From: Hymenobacter siberiensis
Lineage (GTDB): Bacteria; Bacteroidota; Bacteroidia; Cytophagales; Hymenobacteraceae
Assembly: GCF_018967865.2 (NCBI RefSeq)
Contig: NZ_JAHLZY020000001.1
Span: 1,736,001 to 1,800,000, forward strand
Length of the DNA stretch: 64,000 bases
Direction: 5' to 3'
The notes below the pieces were generated by a model. The model was not told the origin of the DNA. It saw only the letters and a program-made list of their open reading frames with translations, and made no database searches. Positions 49,483 through 58,313 of this stretch are shown here, piece after piece. Within the stretch, counting starts at the first letter, position 1. Every line of letters starts with the position of its first letter. The position numbers and the translations under genes were made by a program.

Positions 49483-50184
49483 TCAAGGTTGGGCCGTAGC
49501 CGGGTTTTCCCTAAAAACCAGGGCTTCTATCGCTCCGCCAAAAAAAAGCTGCGGGTGTCCGGCCACTAGCCCCAACCGGCCTAGGGCCGTGCGCAGGTCG
49601 GGCATCTCCTGAGCGCGCAGCCCGGTCGTGAGCCAGAAAAACGTGTACATCGATTGGAGCAGCCAGTGCCGCCAGCCGCGCCGCGCCGGCCGGAAGTCTG
49701 CCACCAGCCACGGGGCTCCGGGGCCTTGGGCAGCGCGCAGTTGCGCCACGGCCGCCTCAAGGTCGGCCAGGGGCACGCAGTCCAGCACGAAAAAGGTGAT
49801 GATGGCCCCAAACCGCTCGGCCGGTTGCAGGGCCGCCTGGGTGCCGTGCCGGAACTCAACCCGGCCCACCGCCTGCGGATGCTCGCGCACCAGCCGGGCG
49901 CGGGCGCGGGCCAGCATCCGGGGCGATGCTTCCAGGTACAGCACCGTGGCCGCCGGTGCCCGCCGCAGTACTTCGCCCAGTACCCAGCCCGTGCCCCCGC
50001 CCAATATGAGAACGTGCGGAGCCCCACCCGGCAGGCCGCGCAGGGCCGCCCGCTGGGCCGCCTGCTGCGAAGTCCCGAACACCAGAGCGGCCAGCGCATC
50101 ATAAAACCAGGCGGCCCGGTCGAAGCCAACCAACTTTTCGGGGGCAATGAGGGCTGAAAAAGGGGCTGTGGGGGGTGAAGCCAT
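49483..50184 (-). CDS. class I SAM-dependent methyltransferase
   Basis: A 233-residue soluble enzyme. The SAM-binding motif is HVLILGGGTGWVLGEVL, followed by the acidic residue in VLYLEASPRML, the post-II region AIITFFVLDCVPL, and PWLVADFRPARR. This is the Rossmann class I fold; the substrate is not evident. It is preceded by FDRAAWFYDALAALVFG, which resembles UbiE/Coq5-like quinone methyltransferases but is too weak for a name. The start at 50184 (MASPPTAP) is chosen; a longer frame reaches 50268. Confidence 0.85.
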   Translation of the reverse strand: MASPPTAPFSALIAPEKLVGFDRAAWFYDALAALVFGTSQQAAQRAALRGLPGGAPHVLILGGGTGWVLGEVLRRAPAATVLYLEASPRMLARARARLVREHPQAVGRVEFRHGTQAALQPAERFGAIITFFVLDCVPLADLEAAVAQLRAAQGPGAPWLVADFRPARRGWRHWLLQSMYTFFWLTTGLRAQEMPDLRTALGRLGLVAGHPQLFFGGAIEALVFRENPATAQP

Positions 50185-50290
50185 CCGAAAATAACAGGTG
50201 CAGGAAAATAAATTAGGCCGGCAAGTAACTGAAAAACAATTGCCGGTACCATTTGGCACCCCTGCCAAAAGGAAAAAAACGGCCTATATG

Positions 50291-50322
50291 TTGCGTGGCG
50301 GCAAATCGGCACTGTATCTTTG
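50291..50322 (+). promoter_or_regulatory. Bacteroidota-type promoter of tRNA-Leu
   Basis: TTG at 50291-50293 and TATCTTTG at 50315-50322 are separated by 21 bases, matching the TTG-N17-23-TAnnTTTG consensus. Transcription would start about 45 bases before the tRNA. Confidence 0.7.
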
Positions 50323-50375
50323 CAGCATCAAAAGGCCACCATCCTTCTAGGATGAGCGGTTTTTTAGCCCAGCTT

Positions 50376-50457
50376 GCGCTTGTGGCGAAATTGGTAGACG
50401 CGCTGTCTTCAGGCGGCAGTTCCGCAAGGTGTGGGAGTTCGAGTCTCCCCGAGCGCA
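50376..50457 (+). tRNA. tRNA-Leu (anticodon CAG)
   Basis: The 82-base sequence folds as a class II tRNA. The acceptor stem is GCGCTTG with CGAGCGC (one G-U), discriminator A. The D arm contains TTGGTAGAC. The anticodon stem CTGTC/GGCAG encloses the loop TTCAGGC, with anticodon CAG. A variable arm follows, and the T arm reads GGGAGTTCGAGTCTCCC. The CCA end is not encoded (ACG follows). It reads CUG codons, the main Leu codon of this GC-rich genome. The mature sequence is followed at once by a terminator. Confidence 0.95.
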
Positions 50458-50463
50458 CGTGTT

Positions 50464-50494
50464 AAAAAGCCAGCCCCACCGGGCTGGCTTTTTT
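50464..50494 (+). terminator. terminator after tRNA-Leu
   Basis: The stem AAAAAGCCAGCCC with GGGCTGGCTTTTTT and a T run starts seven bases after the tRNA. Confidence 0.9.
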
Positions 50495-50551
50495 ATTTCC
50501 CGTATCTGGAAGCAGCTGCCGGCTTTTCTGTTATCAGCCTTTTTGCCCGCT

Positions 50552-51244
50552 ATGAATCGGTTGACCTCCCGCTTGCTGGCCCTGGTTGGCTTGCTCACCG
50601 TCGAAGTGCTGTTTGGCCTAGTGCTGTTCATCGTGGCATTCGCGGTGTTCTTTTACCTGGCGCGGGTGGTGTTCGTGCATCATTCGGTGGCGCTCGACAA
50701 CTGGGCTTCGGGCATCGTGGATGGCTGGCGGCTAGCCCACCCGGGCCTGACCGGGCCGGTGCGGATGGTCACGTTTTTCGCGGCGCTGCCGTTTCTGCTG
50801 CCGGCCAGCATTATCGCGCCGCTGCTCATCCGCCGGGCCGGCCACCCGCGCGGGGCCTTGGAAATGCTGCTGGCCATGGCCGGCAGCGTGCTGCTCAACC
50901 AGCTGCTTAAGCTATACTTCAACCGCCCCCGCCCTTCCAATGCCCTGCTGCACACATTCGGTCTGAGCTTTCCTAGCGGCCACGCCATGCTGGGCTTCAC
51001 GTTCTACGGGTGCCTGGCGTGGCTGCTGGCACGGCATTTCAAGCGGCCGGGGTGGGTGGTCCCGCTGCTGCTGTGGGCGGGGCTCATTGGTCTCACGCGG
51101 GTGTATCTGCACGCGCACTACGCCACCGATGTGCTGGCGGGCTTCGCGGGCGGCGTGGCGTGGCTGGTGGCTTTCCGGGTCGGCCTAAAGCTGTTCTGGC
51201 GCGAGGAAGCGGCGGTGATGCAGCAGGAAAGAGCATCGTCCTGA
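50552..51244 (+). CDS. PAP2-family membrane phosphatase
   Basis: A 230-residue integral membrane protein with six predicted helices. All three PAP2 signature motifs are complete: KLYFNRPRP, PSGHAM, and TRVYLHAHYATDV (usual SR.....H...D with Thr for Ser). It is a lipid phosphate phosphatase; undecaprenyl pyrophosphate or phosphatidylglycerophosphate are typical substrates. It differs from the PAP2 protein at 31089-31730, whose motif 2 is PSTH. The start at 50552 (MNRLTSRLL) follows the tRNA terminator; the longer frame runs through the tRNA and is rejected. Confidence 0.88.
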   Translation: MNRLTSRLLALVGLLTVEVLFGLVLFIVAFAVFFYLARVVFVHHSVALDNWASGIVDGWRLAHPGLTGPVRMVTFFAALPFLLPASIIAPLLIRRAGHPRGALEMLLAMAGSVLLNQLLKLYFNRPRPSNALLHTFGLSFPSGHAMLGFTFYGCLAWLLARHFKRPGWVVPLLLWAGLIGLTRVYLHAHYATDVLAGFAGGVAWLVAFRVGLKLFWREEAAVMQQERASS

Positions 51245-51281
51245 TGCACTTTTGCTTAGCCCGATGGCGTTGGACGCCGTG

Positions 51282-53654
51282 TTATTCTACCAGCCGCACC
51301 CGCACCCGCAGGGCCAGCAGGCCTTTCACGCCCTGCAGCTCTTCCAGCTCCAGCTCCTCCACCTCGGGCTCCAGCATGCCCCGGTCCTGGAGGTAGTCGA
51401 TGTACTCGTAGTATTCCATGGCCTCCCGGGTCTGGGCGTACACTAGGGCCAGGGTGCCGGGCTGGGTCAGGCGCTCGCCGGTGCCCATCACGGTGGCTTT
51501 GTCAATTCGCTTTTTGATGATTTCGTAGCGAATGTTGTAGGCTCCGTCCACGTCGAACTGCCGCTCATCCTGCCGGAACCGGATGCTCAGCGACTGCCCG
51601 TGAATGAGGATAAGCTGCGTCGTTTCCAGCGGTACGGGCAGGGTTGCTTTCAGCACATGGGTGCGGCGCGTGATTTCTACCATCGTCAGCAGCTGCCACA
51701 GGCGCAGGTTTTTCAGGAATACCAGGTCGAACGGCTTGTCCTGCACCAGCGTGCTGCCCACGTAAATGTTGAACTCCACGCCATCGGTCTTGTTGCGCTG
51801 GAAGTAGTGCGGGAACATCAGCTGCGCCTTATCTTCCTCTTCATCAAGGTAGTCGCTCACGGCATCGTTGAGCGTCGTCACACTGATTTCGAAGTCCTGG
51901 CGGCGCTTGTAAAGAATGCCCAGCTTGGGGTCGATGTTGTTCCAGTAGCTGGTGATGATGGGACGCAGCTCGGGCGTGTGCGTGGCCAGGTACTCGAACA
52001 GCGGCTCCACTTCGCGCTTCAGCGAATCGTAAATGTTGGCCTCGTCGCCGGTGAGCATGCCCTCGCGCAGGCGCTTCAGGTTTTTGGTGACGTAAAATTT
52101 CAGCTCGTCCAGAATGGGCAGCTGCTGGCATTCAGAGGCCTTATTCAACACCTTGTTGGCCAGGGTAAGGTGCTCGATGAGGTCGCCCTGAATGGCCTCG
52201 TTGCGCACCGTGCTGCTGCCCCGAATGTCGCAGGAGCCGTGCAGCGGGTACACGTCCTCAAACACGATGGCTTCCATCTCGGCCGTGCGGTTGCCGGCAT
52301 CCAGCTGGGTGAGCAGGTTGCGGGCCGCATCGGCAAAGCGCCACTCCATGGTGGGGTGAATGGCCGTGAATTTCTGCTGAATCACGGCTTGAATGCGGGA
52401 TTGCAGGTCCTCGGCGTTGCGCTTCACGGCCACTGCAAACAGCGGCACAAACTGCGCCACCTTGTCCATATCAAACTCATCGAGGCCGTTCACATCGGGC
52501 GTGCCCAGCTCCAGCAGGCCCACCGTGTCGGTGCCATAAGGCAGCAGGGCCAGAATGGCCGACTTAATGCCCAGGGTGATGATTTGCTGGCGCAGGTCCT
52601 TCGGAATGTCCGAATTGGCTACGTCTTTGAGCACCAGCGGCTCGCGCTCGCGCAGCAGGCGCTCATAAATCTGGCGGAAGCTGCTGTTGGCCGACTGATT
52701 CTGCACCTGTTTGGCGAGAAAGCTGTGGTTGATTTTGCGTCCAAAATCCACAAAAGCCCGCTTCTTCTCATCGTAAGCCGCAATGCCCAGCTGCAGAGCC
52801 GGCATCGCAAACAGCACCCGCAGCTTCTCCTGAATCTGCTCGAAGCGGGCCGGGTTTTGCAGCACGTCGCGCTCCAGCAGGTCATACTTCAGCTCCGACA
52901 GAATTTCCTGGTCGGTCACATCCACCAGCTGCAACAGGTTGAATCCTTCCAGCTCGAAGTTCTCGGCCGGCAGCAGCTCGTGCCAAACCTCCGGCCGTTG
53001 GCGGTTATGCACCAGGAATTCAATTTGCTCGGGCGTGAGCGCGGGCAGCTCGCCTACCACCCGCACCGTCACAAAATCGGAGTTGAAATCGACCCCGTAG
53101 TGCCGGTACAGTCCAACTTTGTAATCGGGCACGGTGAACACAATGGTACCCAGCGCCGGCATTTCGGCTCCATACAGGCGGTGCAGTATCAGGTGGTAGG
53201 CCATCAGGCCCATCTGCCGCTCCATGGTTGGCATGTCGATGTTGAGCGGCTGCTTCACGGTGCGGTCCTTGTTTAGCAGCACCTCCTCAAACAGGAGCGT
53301 AGAGTAGAAGCTGTGCCGTTGGAAGGGGGCCACCACCCCGCTGATGTCGGTAGCGAACGAGGCCGGTGGAAAAATGGCCAGCATCAGCGTTTCCACCAGG
53401 TCGCAGTTGCACTCCAGCACCGAATAATCGGTGAGCAGTCCTCGGCACCACGCGGCCTGGGCCACCTGTTCGCCAATGGTGCGGGCCAGCAGCGCCACGC
53501 CGGCATTGCTGGCGCTTTCGCGCGCATGCCAGTAGGCAATCAGTGGCTCGAGGCTGAGCGTAGACCGAAACGGGAAAGCAGAAGAAGCAGGGGCGGCCGG
53601 CTGGGGTGCAACGGGCACCGCCGGAGCCACCGTGAGAGTAGGTTCAACAGCCAT
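51282..53654 (-). CDS. GAF-domain-containing protein
   Basis: A 790-residue cytoplasmic protein without signal or membrane segment. A region near residues 300-450 (REREPLVLKDVANSDIPKDL, IKSAILALLPYGTDTVGLLE, VAVKRNAEDLQSRIQAVIQQ) has the GAF-domain pattern: alpha/beta with a G.LE strand. The surrounding sequence, mostly helical (LNKASECQQLPILDELKFYV, DFEISVTTLNDAVSDYLDEE), I do not recognise. Such long GAF-like proteins occur across Bacteroidota without known function; a sensory or scaffold role is only a guess. The start at 53654 (MAVEPTLTVAP) is chosen over 53699. Confidence 0.7.
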   Translation of the reverse strand: MAVEPTLTVAPAVPVAPQPAAPASSAFPFRSTLSLEPLIAYWHARESASNAGVALLARTIGEQVAQAAWCRGLLTDYSVLECNCDLVETLMLAIFPPASFATDISGVVAPFQRHSFYSTLLFEEVLLNKDRTVKQPLNIDMPTMERQMGLMAYHLILHRLYGAEMPALGTIVFTVPDYKVGLYRHYGVDFNSDFVTVRVVGELPALTPEQIEFLVHNRQRPEVWHELLPAENFELEGFNLLQLVDVTDQEILSELKYDLLERDVLQNPARFEQIQEKLRVLFAMPALQLGIAAYDEKKRAFVDFGRKINHSFLAKQVQNQSANSSFRQIYERLLREREPLVLKDVANSDIPKDLRQQIITLGIKSAILALLPYGTDTVGLLELGTPDVNGLDEFDMDKVAQFVPLFAVAVKRNAEDLQSRIQAVIQQKFTAIHPTMEWRFADAARNLLTQLDAGNRTAEMEAIVFEDVYPLHGSCDIRGSSTVRNEAIQGDLIEHLTLANKVLNKASECQQLPILDELKFYVTKNLKRLREGMLTGDEANIYDSLKREVEPLFEYLATHTPELRPIITSYWNNIDPKLGILYKRRQDFEISVTTLNDAVSDYLDEEEDKAQLMFPHYFQRNKTDGVEFNIYVGSTLVQDKPFDLVFLKNLRLWQLLTMVEITRRTHVLKATLPVPLETTQLILIHGQSLSIRFRQDERQFDVDGAYNIRYEIIKKRIDKATVMGTGERLTQPGTLALVYAQTREAMEYYEYIDYLQDRGMLEPEVEELELEELQGVKGLLALRVRVRLVE

Positions 53655-53728
53655 AGAAACGAAAACAGGAATGCCCGGCCAAACGTTGCAGCCCGACAAT
53701 AGCTATACGCAAGCCAGTGCCAGGCGGG

Positions 53729-54307
53729 CTACTTGGTGATGATAAAGACGGGTTTGTCTTTGAGATTGGTTGTCTCGGCTGTAGCGATGCCGGCCGTGCT
53801 GTCCTTGCGCGTGGTGATGACCTTCTGCGTATTGGTGTAGCAGGTGCAGCAGCCGTTGCCATCCAGGTTTCCCTTCAGCGACACCTTATCGATAACTACC
53901 GCGAAGACCGGGCGTTTCTTGCGCGGGACCGGCAGCGCCGGGTAGTAGCGCACGTAATACTGGTACTGGTCGAGCTTGGCGGTGCTGACCTGGGAAAACG
54001 GTGTAGTATTGTTGATAACAATCGTGTCGTAAGCCTGGGCTGCGGAGCGAATCAGGGTCGCGGTTTCGGGCTTGGTGCCCGGGTTGGTGCCGCTGGCCGG
54101 AATGATTACCAACGGATAGCGCTGAATCACAATGCTATCCAGGTCGGTATTCGTGGGGAAGTCTTTGCTTGAAAAAACCAGCTTGATGGCATCGGCCTGG
54201 GATTCGCCCGGGCAGTCGCACACATTATTGGCGCAGCAGCCGGGCAGCAGCAGCCCAAGGCCCAACAACAGAATGGCAGAAAACCGGAAAGACAGGAGGT
54301 GGGTCAT
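53729..54307 (-). CDS. hypothetical lipoprotein
   Basis: A 192-residue protein with a signal peptide and lipobox LLLPGC (Cys24), followed by a Cys-rich start (CCANNVCDCPGE). The mature part is beta-rich with KLVFSSKDFPTNTDLDSIVI, PLVIIPASG and RPVFAVVIDKVSLKGN, and another Cys pair in GNGCCTCYTN. No named family. It lies between the GAF-like gene and the lipoprotein at 54420 but is separated from the latter by a terminator. Confidence 0.65.
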   Translation of the reverse strand: MTHLLSFRFSAILLLGLGLLLPGCCANNVCDCPGESQADAIKLVFSSKDFPTNTDLDSIVIQRYPLVIIPASGTNPGTKPETATLIRSAAQAYDTIVINNTTPFSQVSTAKLDQYQYYVRYYPALPVPRKKRPVFAVVIDKVSLKGNLDGNGCCTCYTNTQKVITTRKDSTAGIATAETTNLKDKPVFIITK

Positions 54308-54322
54308 GGCAAGCCCAAAGAT

Positions 54323-54379
54323 AAGGCCCGTAGCGCCCATCTGCCCGGAACCGGGAAGGAGGGGCACTACGGGCCTTTT
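54323..54379. terminator. bidirectional-looking hairpin between two lipoprotein genes
   Basis: Arms of 16 bases (AAGGCCCGTAGCGCCC, one mismatch) with TTTTAT on the plus side and TTATCTTT on the minus side. It would end transcription of the gene at 54420-55079 before the next lipoprotein gene. Confidence 0.7.
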
Positions 54380-54419
54380 ATAGTAGTCAGAATAGGGGGA
54401 AGCTTGCGGTAGTCCGGGG

Positions 54420-55079
54420 TTAGCGGCTGCCCGTTACCACCGACGAGGCCGGTAGGGTGGGGTTTTCTACGGTGCCGCCGGCCATCAGCAGGGGGCGCAG
54501 GCGGGTGGTGGCGGTGTCGAGCTGGGGCCGAATCTTGGCCATGGCACCGCGCAGGGCGATAACATCGGCCAGGCGGGGCGCGGCCGTCTGCGAATAACCG
54601 TGGTACATGGCCACTTTCACCTCCGAAGTGCCCGTGCCGAGGTACGAGCCCAGCAGGTTGCCGGCTGCGTCGCTTACCTGCACTTCGGCTTGCAGCGTGG
54701 TCTTATACCATTCCAGGGGCACGCCCACTATGGCGGGAATCATAAATGTGAGCACCTGCAGGCCCTGCACGGCACGGCCGGTGCGCAGGGTGCGTACCTT
54801 CTTCACGATGAGCTTGGCGTAGCCGTACGTGGCCGAGTCGGTGGGCTCGGTCAGGTTTATGCGGCACTCCTGCTGAAATAATTTCAGTGGGTCCTCCGGC
54901 AGCGCGCCGTCGTTCATGGCCAACGGGCCCTGGTCGGCCAGGATTTCCAGCGGGGGCAGGCGCTTGGAAATGGCGGCCGACGGCGTGCCTTTCATCATGC
55001 TCTTGACCGATACACAAGCCGGAGCGAGCAGTAGCATCGGCGAAAGTGCCAGCAATGCGAGGGGACTAGCAATTTTCAT
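54420..55079 (-). CDS. hypothetical lipoprotein
   Basis: A 219-residue protein with signal peptide and lipobox LLAPAC (Cys22). The mature part has LPPLEILADQGPLAMND, then a region reminiscent of small outer-membrane lipoprotein families (TYGYAKLIVKKVRTLRTGRA, LEWYKTTLQAEVQVSDAAGN), and an Ala/Arg-rich end. It is not recognised as a named family. The start at 55079 gives a proper lipoprotein signal; the longer frame to 55154 adds an AT-rich leader. The 219 bases after its start to the next gene hold only AT-rich DNA and a short hairpin. Confidence 0.65.
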   Translation of the reverse strand: MKIASPLALLALSPMLLLAPACVSVKSMMKGTPSAAISKRLPPLEILADQGPLAMNDGALPEDPLKLFQQECRINLTEPTDSATYGYAKLIVKKVRTLRTGRAVQGLQVLTFMIPAIVGVPLEWYKTTLQAEVQVSDAAGNLLGSYLGTGTSEVKVAMYHGYSQTAAPRLADVIALRGAMAKIRPQLDTATTRLRPLLMAGGTVENPTLPASSVVTGSR

Positions 55080-55298
55080 AGGAGTAAGGCAGAAATTTGT
55101 ATAGTAAAAACCAAATATTAAAACCAAAAAATGCCTTTTTAAAATCGGTAGCACTAACCTGCAGAGGATAGGTGTAAAATTAGATGATTTACATCAACCT
55201 GTTGGCATGTACTCGGTAAAAAGCCTGAAAAAGCCCCTAAATAGTAGAGGATTAACCGGCCAAGCTAACCATTGAGCTTGGCTGTTATTGAAAAAGTT

Positions 55299-56708
55299 TT
55301 ATTGTGTGATAGCCGTAGGGTCGGGGCCCTGGTAGTCGTCCACAAACTCGCCTTCCCAACGGGCCACGACGGCTGATGCCAAACAGTTGCCGAGCACGTT
55401 GACGGCCGTGCGGGCCATATCCATCAGGGCATCAATGCCCAGGATGATGAACACCGGCCAGGCCGGCAGGTTGAACGACGCCACCGTGGCCAGCAAAATT
55501 ACCAGCGAGGCGCGGGGCACGCCTGCCACGCCCTTGCTGGTGAGCATCAGCGTGAACACCATGAGCAATTGCTGGCCAAAGGTGAGGGGGATGCCTGCCG
55601 CCTGCGCCACAAATACGGCGGCCAATGAAAGGTACAGCGTGGTGCCGTCGAGGTTAAAAGAATAGCCGGTGGGCATCACGAAGGCGACGATGCGCCGCGG
55701 CACCCCGATGCTTTCCATGGCTTCCATGGCGCGCGGCAGCGCCGCTTCCGACGAGGTGGTGGCGAAGGCAATGCTAACCGGCTCGGCCACGGCCGCAATG
55801 AAGCGACGCAGCGGCAGGCGCGCCAGCAGCGCCACCGGCAGCAGCACCAGCAGCACGAAGGCAATGAGCGCCCCATAAAGAGTGAGCAGTAGCTGCAAGG
55901 CATTGAGCAGCGGGGCAAAGCCCATTTTGCCCACCGTGTAGGCCAGGGCTCCGCCCACGCCCAGCGGCGCGAAATACATCACCACATTGGTGAACTTGAA
56001 CATGACTTCCGACAGGCTTTCGCAGACTTCCAGCATCACGCGGCGCGGGCGCTCCGGCGTCATGGCCAGCCCGATGGCGAACAGAATAGCGAAAATAACG
56101 ACCTGCAGGACCTGGCCCTCGGCTACCGATTTGGCAATGTTTTCGGGGAAGATGTGCAGGATGATGTCGGCGGCGGTTTGGGGGCCGGCCACGGCCAGGG
56201 TTTTGGCTTCATCGGAGGTGTTGGCGGCGCGGGCAGCGGCCAGCACATTGGCATCCAGCCGGCCGGCGTGGGTGAAGTTGATGGCCGCCAGGCCGATGAA
56301 CAGCGCAAACGTGGTCACAACTTCAAAGTAAACCAGCGCTTTGAGGCCCATGCGGCCCACCTGCTTGAGGTCGGCGTGGCCGGCGATGCCTACGACCAGC
56401 GTAGCAAATACCAGCGGCGCGATGATGGTTTTCACCAGGCGCAGGAAGGCGTCGCTCAGTACTTTAAGGCTGATGGCTACGGCGGGTGCATCGTGGCCCA
56501 GCTCAATGCCGACCAGCATGCTCACCACAATCCAAAGGGTGAGGGAGCGGCGGGGGGCCACCGCGGCGGCAATGGTCAGCAGGGCCAGCCAGCGGGCGGC
56601 CACGGGCACAGCGGGCGGCAGGACCAGCATTTGGTTGGCGACGAGCACGGTGAGCACACCAGCCAGCAGCACCATAATAGCAACGAGGAGTAAACGGGAT
56701 TTTGCCAT
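55299..56708 (-). CDS. dicarboxylate/amino acid:cation symporter (DAACS)
   Basis: A 469-residue membrane protein with eight membrane helices and two re-entrant loops as in GltPh. Motifs: the Ser-rich hairpin TTSSEAALPRAMEAM, MPTGYSFNLDGTTLYL with the NMDGT-like sodium site (here NLDGTT), GVAGVPRASLVIL, and IDALMDMARTAVNVLGNCLA with Asp and Arg residues that bind the substrate. It imports C4-dicarboxylates, glutamate or aspartate with sodium or protons. The start at 56708 (MAKSRLLLV) is preferred. A terminator of the downstream leftward neighbour lies upstream of it. Confidence 0.92.
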   Translation of the reverse strand: MAKSRLLLVAIMVLLAGVLTVLVANQMLVLPPAVPVAARWLALLTIAAAVAPRRSLTLWIVVSMLVGIELGHDAPAVAISLKVLSDAFLRLVKTIIAPLVFATLVVGIAGHADLKQVGRMGLKALVYFEVVTTFALFIGLAAINFTHAGRLDANVLAAARAANTSDEAKTLAVAGPQTAADIILHIFPENIAKSVAEGQVLQVVIFAILFAIGLAMTPERPRRVMLEVCESLSEVMFKFTNVVMYFAPLGVGGALAYTVGKMGFAPLLNALQLLLTLYGALIAFVLLVLLPVALLARLPLRRFIAAVAEPVSIAFATTSSEAALPRAMEAMESIGVPRRIVAFVMPTGYSFNLDGTTLYLSLAAVFVAQAAGIPLTFGQQLLMVFTLMLTSKGVAGVPRASLVILLATVASFNLPAWPVFIILGIDALMDMARTAVNVLGNCLASAVVARWEGEFVDDYQGPDPTAITQ

Positions 56709-56807
56709 GCAACTAAAAAAGGCCGTGAATACGGAATGAGGCATCAAAGAACGGCATTATCCCGCCAGCAAGCCCGGTGCTCCGGAAAACGCGTTCGGGG
56801 CCGGCCA

Positions 56808-56841
56808 TAAAAAAACGCCCCGTACCAATGGGCACGAGGCG
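56808..56841 (-). terminator. terminator of the secreted Ppx/GppA-like gene
   Basis: The stem CGCCTCGTGCC with GGTACGGGGCG (two G-U pairs) is followed on the minus strand by TTTTTTT. It starts 25 bases after the stop codon at 56867. Confidence 0.8.
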
Positions 56842-56866
56842 GCAGAGGCAGGTAGCCGCCGATGGA

Positions 56867-58105
56867 CTAGGGCAGCGAAAGCAGGTAGCCGATAGTGAAA
56901 TTGGCATCGTAGCCGAACACGAACTGCTGGCAGCCAGTAGCCGCCGCCACGGCCTGGTAGATGTTGAGGCCAGACTTGATTTTGGCCCCCGAAAGCTGCG
57001 GATAAGCATCAGCAGCTTTCAGTACGGTGTAGGGCTCCTGGCCCTGGCGTACGGCTTTAGCCAACTCGTAGGGTATGCCTCCGATAACGAAGCAGGTGCT
57101 GCGCAACTTGCCCGGCACCTTTGCCGCTTTGGCCTTCACATCGGCGATTACGGTGGCATCGGGCACGTCTTTTTCGTAGTATTTCGAGCCGTAGGTGTCT
57201 TCTACGTGGGGCTGGCCGTCTGCCAGCCACGCAATTTTGCTGTTGGCCGAGCCCATGTCGAGCATAAAGGCCTTATCGGCAAAAGGCATCGGGAGGGCTG
57301 CTTTGAGGCCCAGGGTACCTTCGCGCTCTGGCGTCACGGTGTTCACCACGTACTTGAGCGACTCCAGCGACTTCACAATGCGGCGCGTCACGTCCGACAT
57401 AGCTGCGCCGGAGCTCACCATGAAGTGAATATCGCGCCCGGCTACTCCAAAATCGAGCATTTTGCCGATGTAGCTTTTCAGGCCGTTGCGCACATCTTCC
57501 TCCGTGGCCATGTTTTCCATCACCAGGCTGTTGCCGAACTCTGATTTTTCGAGTTTCCAGTTGTGCTGGTTATCGGCCCGAACAATAAACAGGTTGAAGC
57601 CACTGGCTCCGAGCTCTACCACGCCTTTCAGCTTGCCATCAACGGGCGCAGTGGGGCGGTAGGTGAAAGTCGGCGTAGCTGCCGGGGCCACGGTGGGCAC
57701 CGGGGCCGAAACCGGGGCTGGCGCGGCGGCTGCCGGTGCGGCCGAGGCCGAAAGGGTAGCAGGTGCCGGAACTGCGGCAACTTCTGGTTGCGGAGCCGCG
57801 TTTTTCCGAATAAACTCGCCGTTCAGGCTTAGCATATCGCCTTCCTTGAGCTTCACGCGGTTGCCGTTGGTAAGCACGATGGAGCGCGAGAGATGTTCGA
57901 TCCGAATTCCGTTCGGCAGCGTTACATCTTTATCCAGTGTCTTTGCTTTGTCGCCGGTTTGCACCACTATGGTGCTGTTCTTTACCGCAAACCACGGAAT
58001 GACACTGACGGCTTTGGTTGTTTGGGCTTGTACCGGGGCGTGCTGAAATGGCGAAGTAACCAGCAGGGTACCAAGGAAAAGGGAGGTGATTAACGTTTTT
58101 TGCAT
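56867..58105 (-). CDS. secreted Ppx/GppA-fold protein with DUF6799-like domain
   Basis: A 412-residue paralogue of the protein at 44064-45074. A signal peptide (MQKTLITSLFLGTLLVTSPF to VQAQ) replaces the membrane anchor. A DUF6799-like pair of beta repeats follows (IVVQTGDKAKTLDKDVTLPN, IVLTNGNRVKLKEGDMLSLN; residues about 42-100), then an Ala/Pro linker and the ASKHA domain: GVVELGASGFNLF (161-173), VTPEREGTLGL (257-267) and LDMGSANSK (282-290). Export of an ASKHA domain, normally an ATP- or polyphosphate-dependent cytoplasmic fold, is unusual; polyphosphate, not ATP, might be the ligand. Expressed leftward as a single gene. Confidence 0.7.
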   Translation of the reverse strand: MQKTLITSLFLGTLLVTSPFQHAPVQAQTTKAVSVIPWFAVKNSTIVVQTGDKAKTLDKDVTLPNGIRIEHLSRSIVLTNGNRVKLKEGDMLSLNGEFIRKNAAPQPEVAAVPAPATLSASAAPAAAAPAPVSAPVPTVAPAATPTFTYRPTAPVDGKLKGVVELGASGFNLFIVRADNQHNWKLEKSEFGNSLVMENMATEEDVRNGLKSYIGKMLDFGVAGRDIHFMVSSGAAMSDVTRRIVKSLESLKYVVNTVTPEREGTLGLKAALPMPFADKAFMLDMGSANSKIAWLADGQPHVEDTYGSKYYEKDVPDATVIADVKAKAAKVPGKLRSTCFVIGGIPYELAKAVRQGQEPYTVLKAADAYPQLSGAKIKSGLNIYQAVAAATGCQQFVFGYDANFTIGYLLSLP

Positions 58106-58313
58106 GAAAAAGATGATGAGTAGAGGTAGAACATAATTGCGAAGAATTATGACGTGACAAAGCTCGGCTTATTTCCCATTTATCCCACTGTTTTTAGCCC
58201 AATGGCCTTAGAATCACGTTGAATTGTCATAATTATTCAGTCGGTCCTTATATGCTCGAATCATTCTGCCTGCTTTTATAGCCGGCTTATCCGGGCATTC
58301 CGTTATTTTATTC

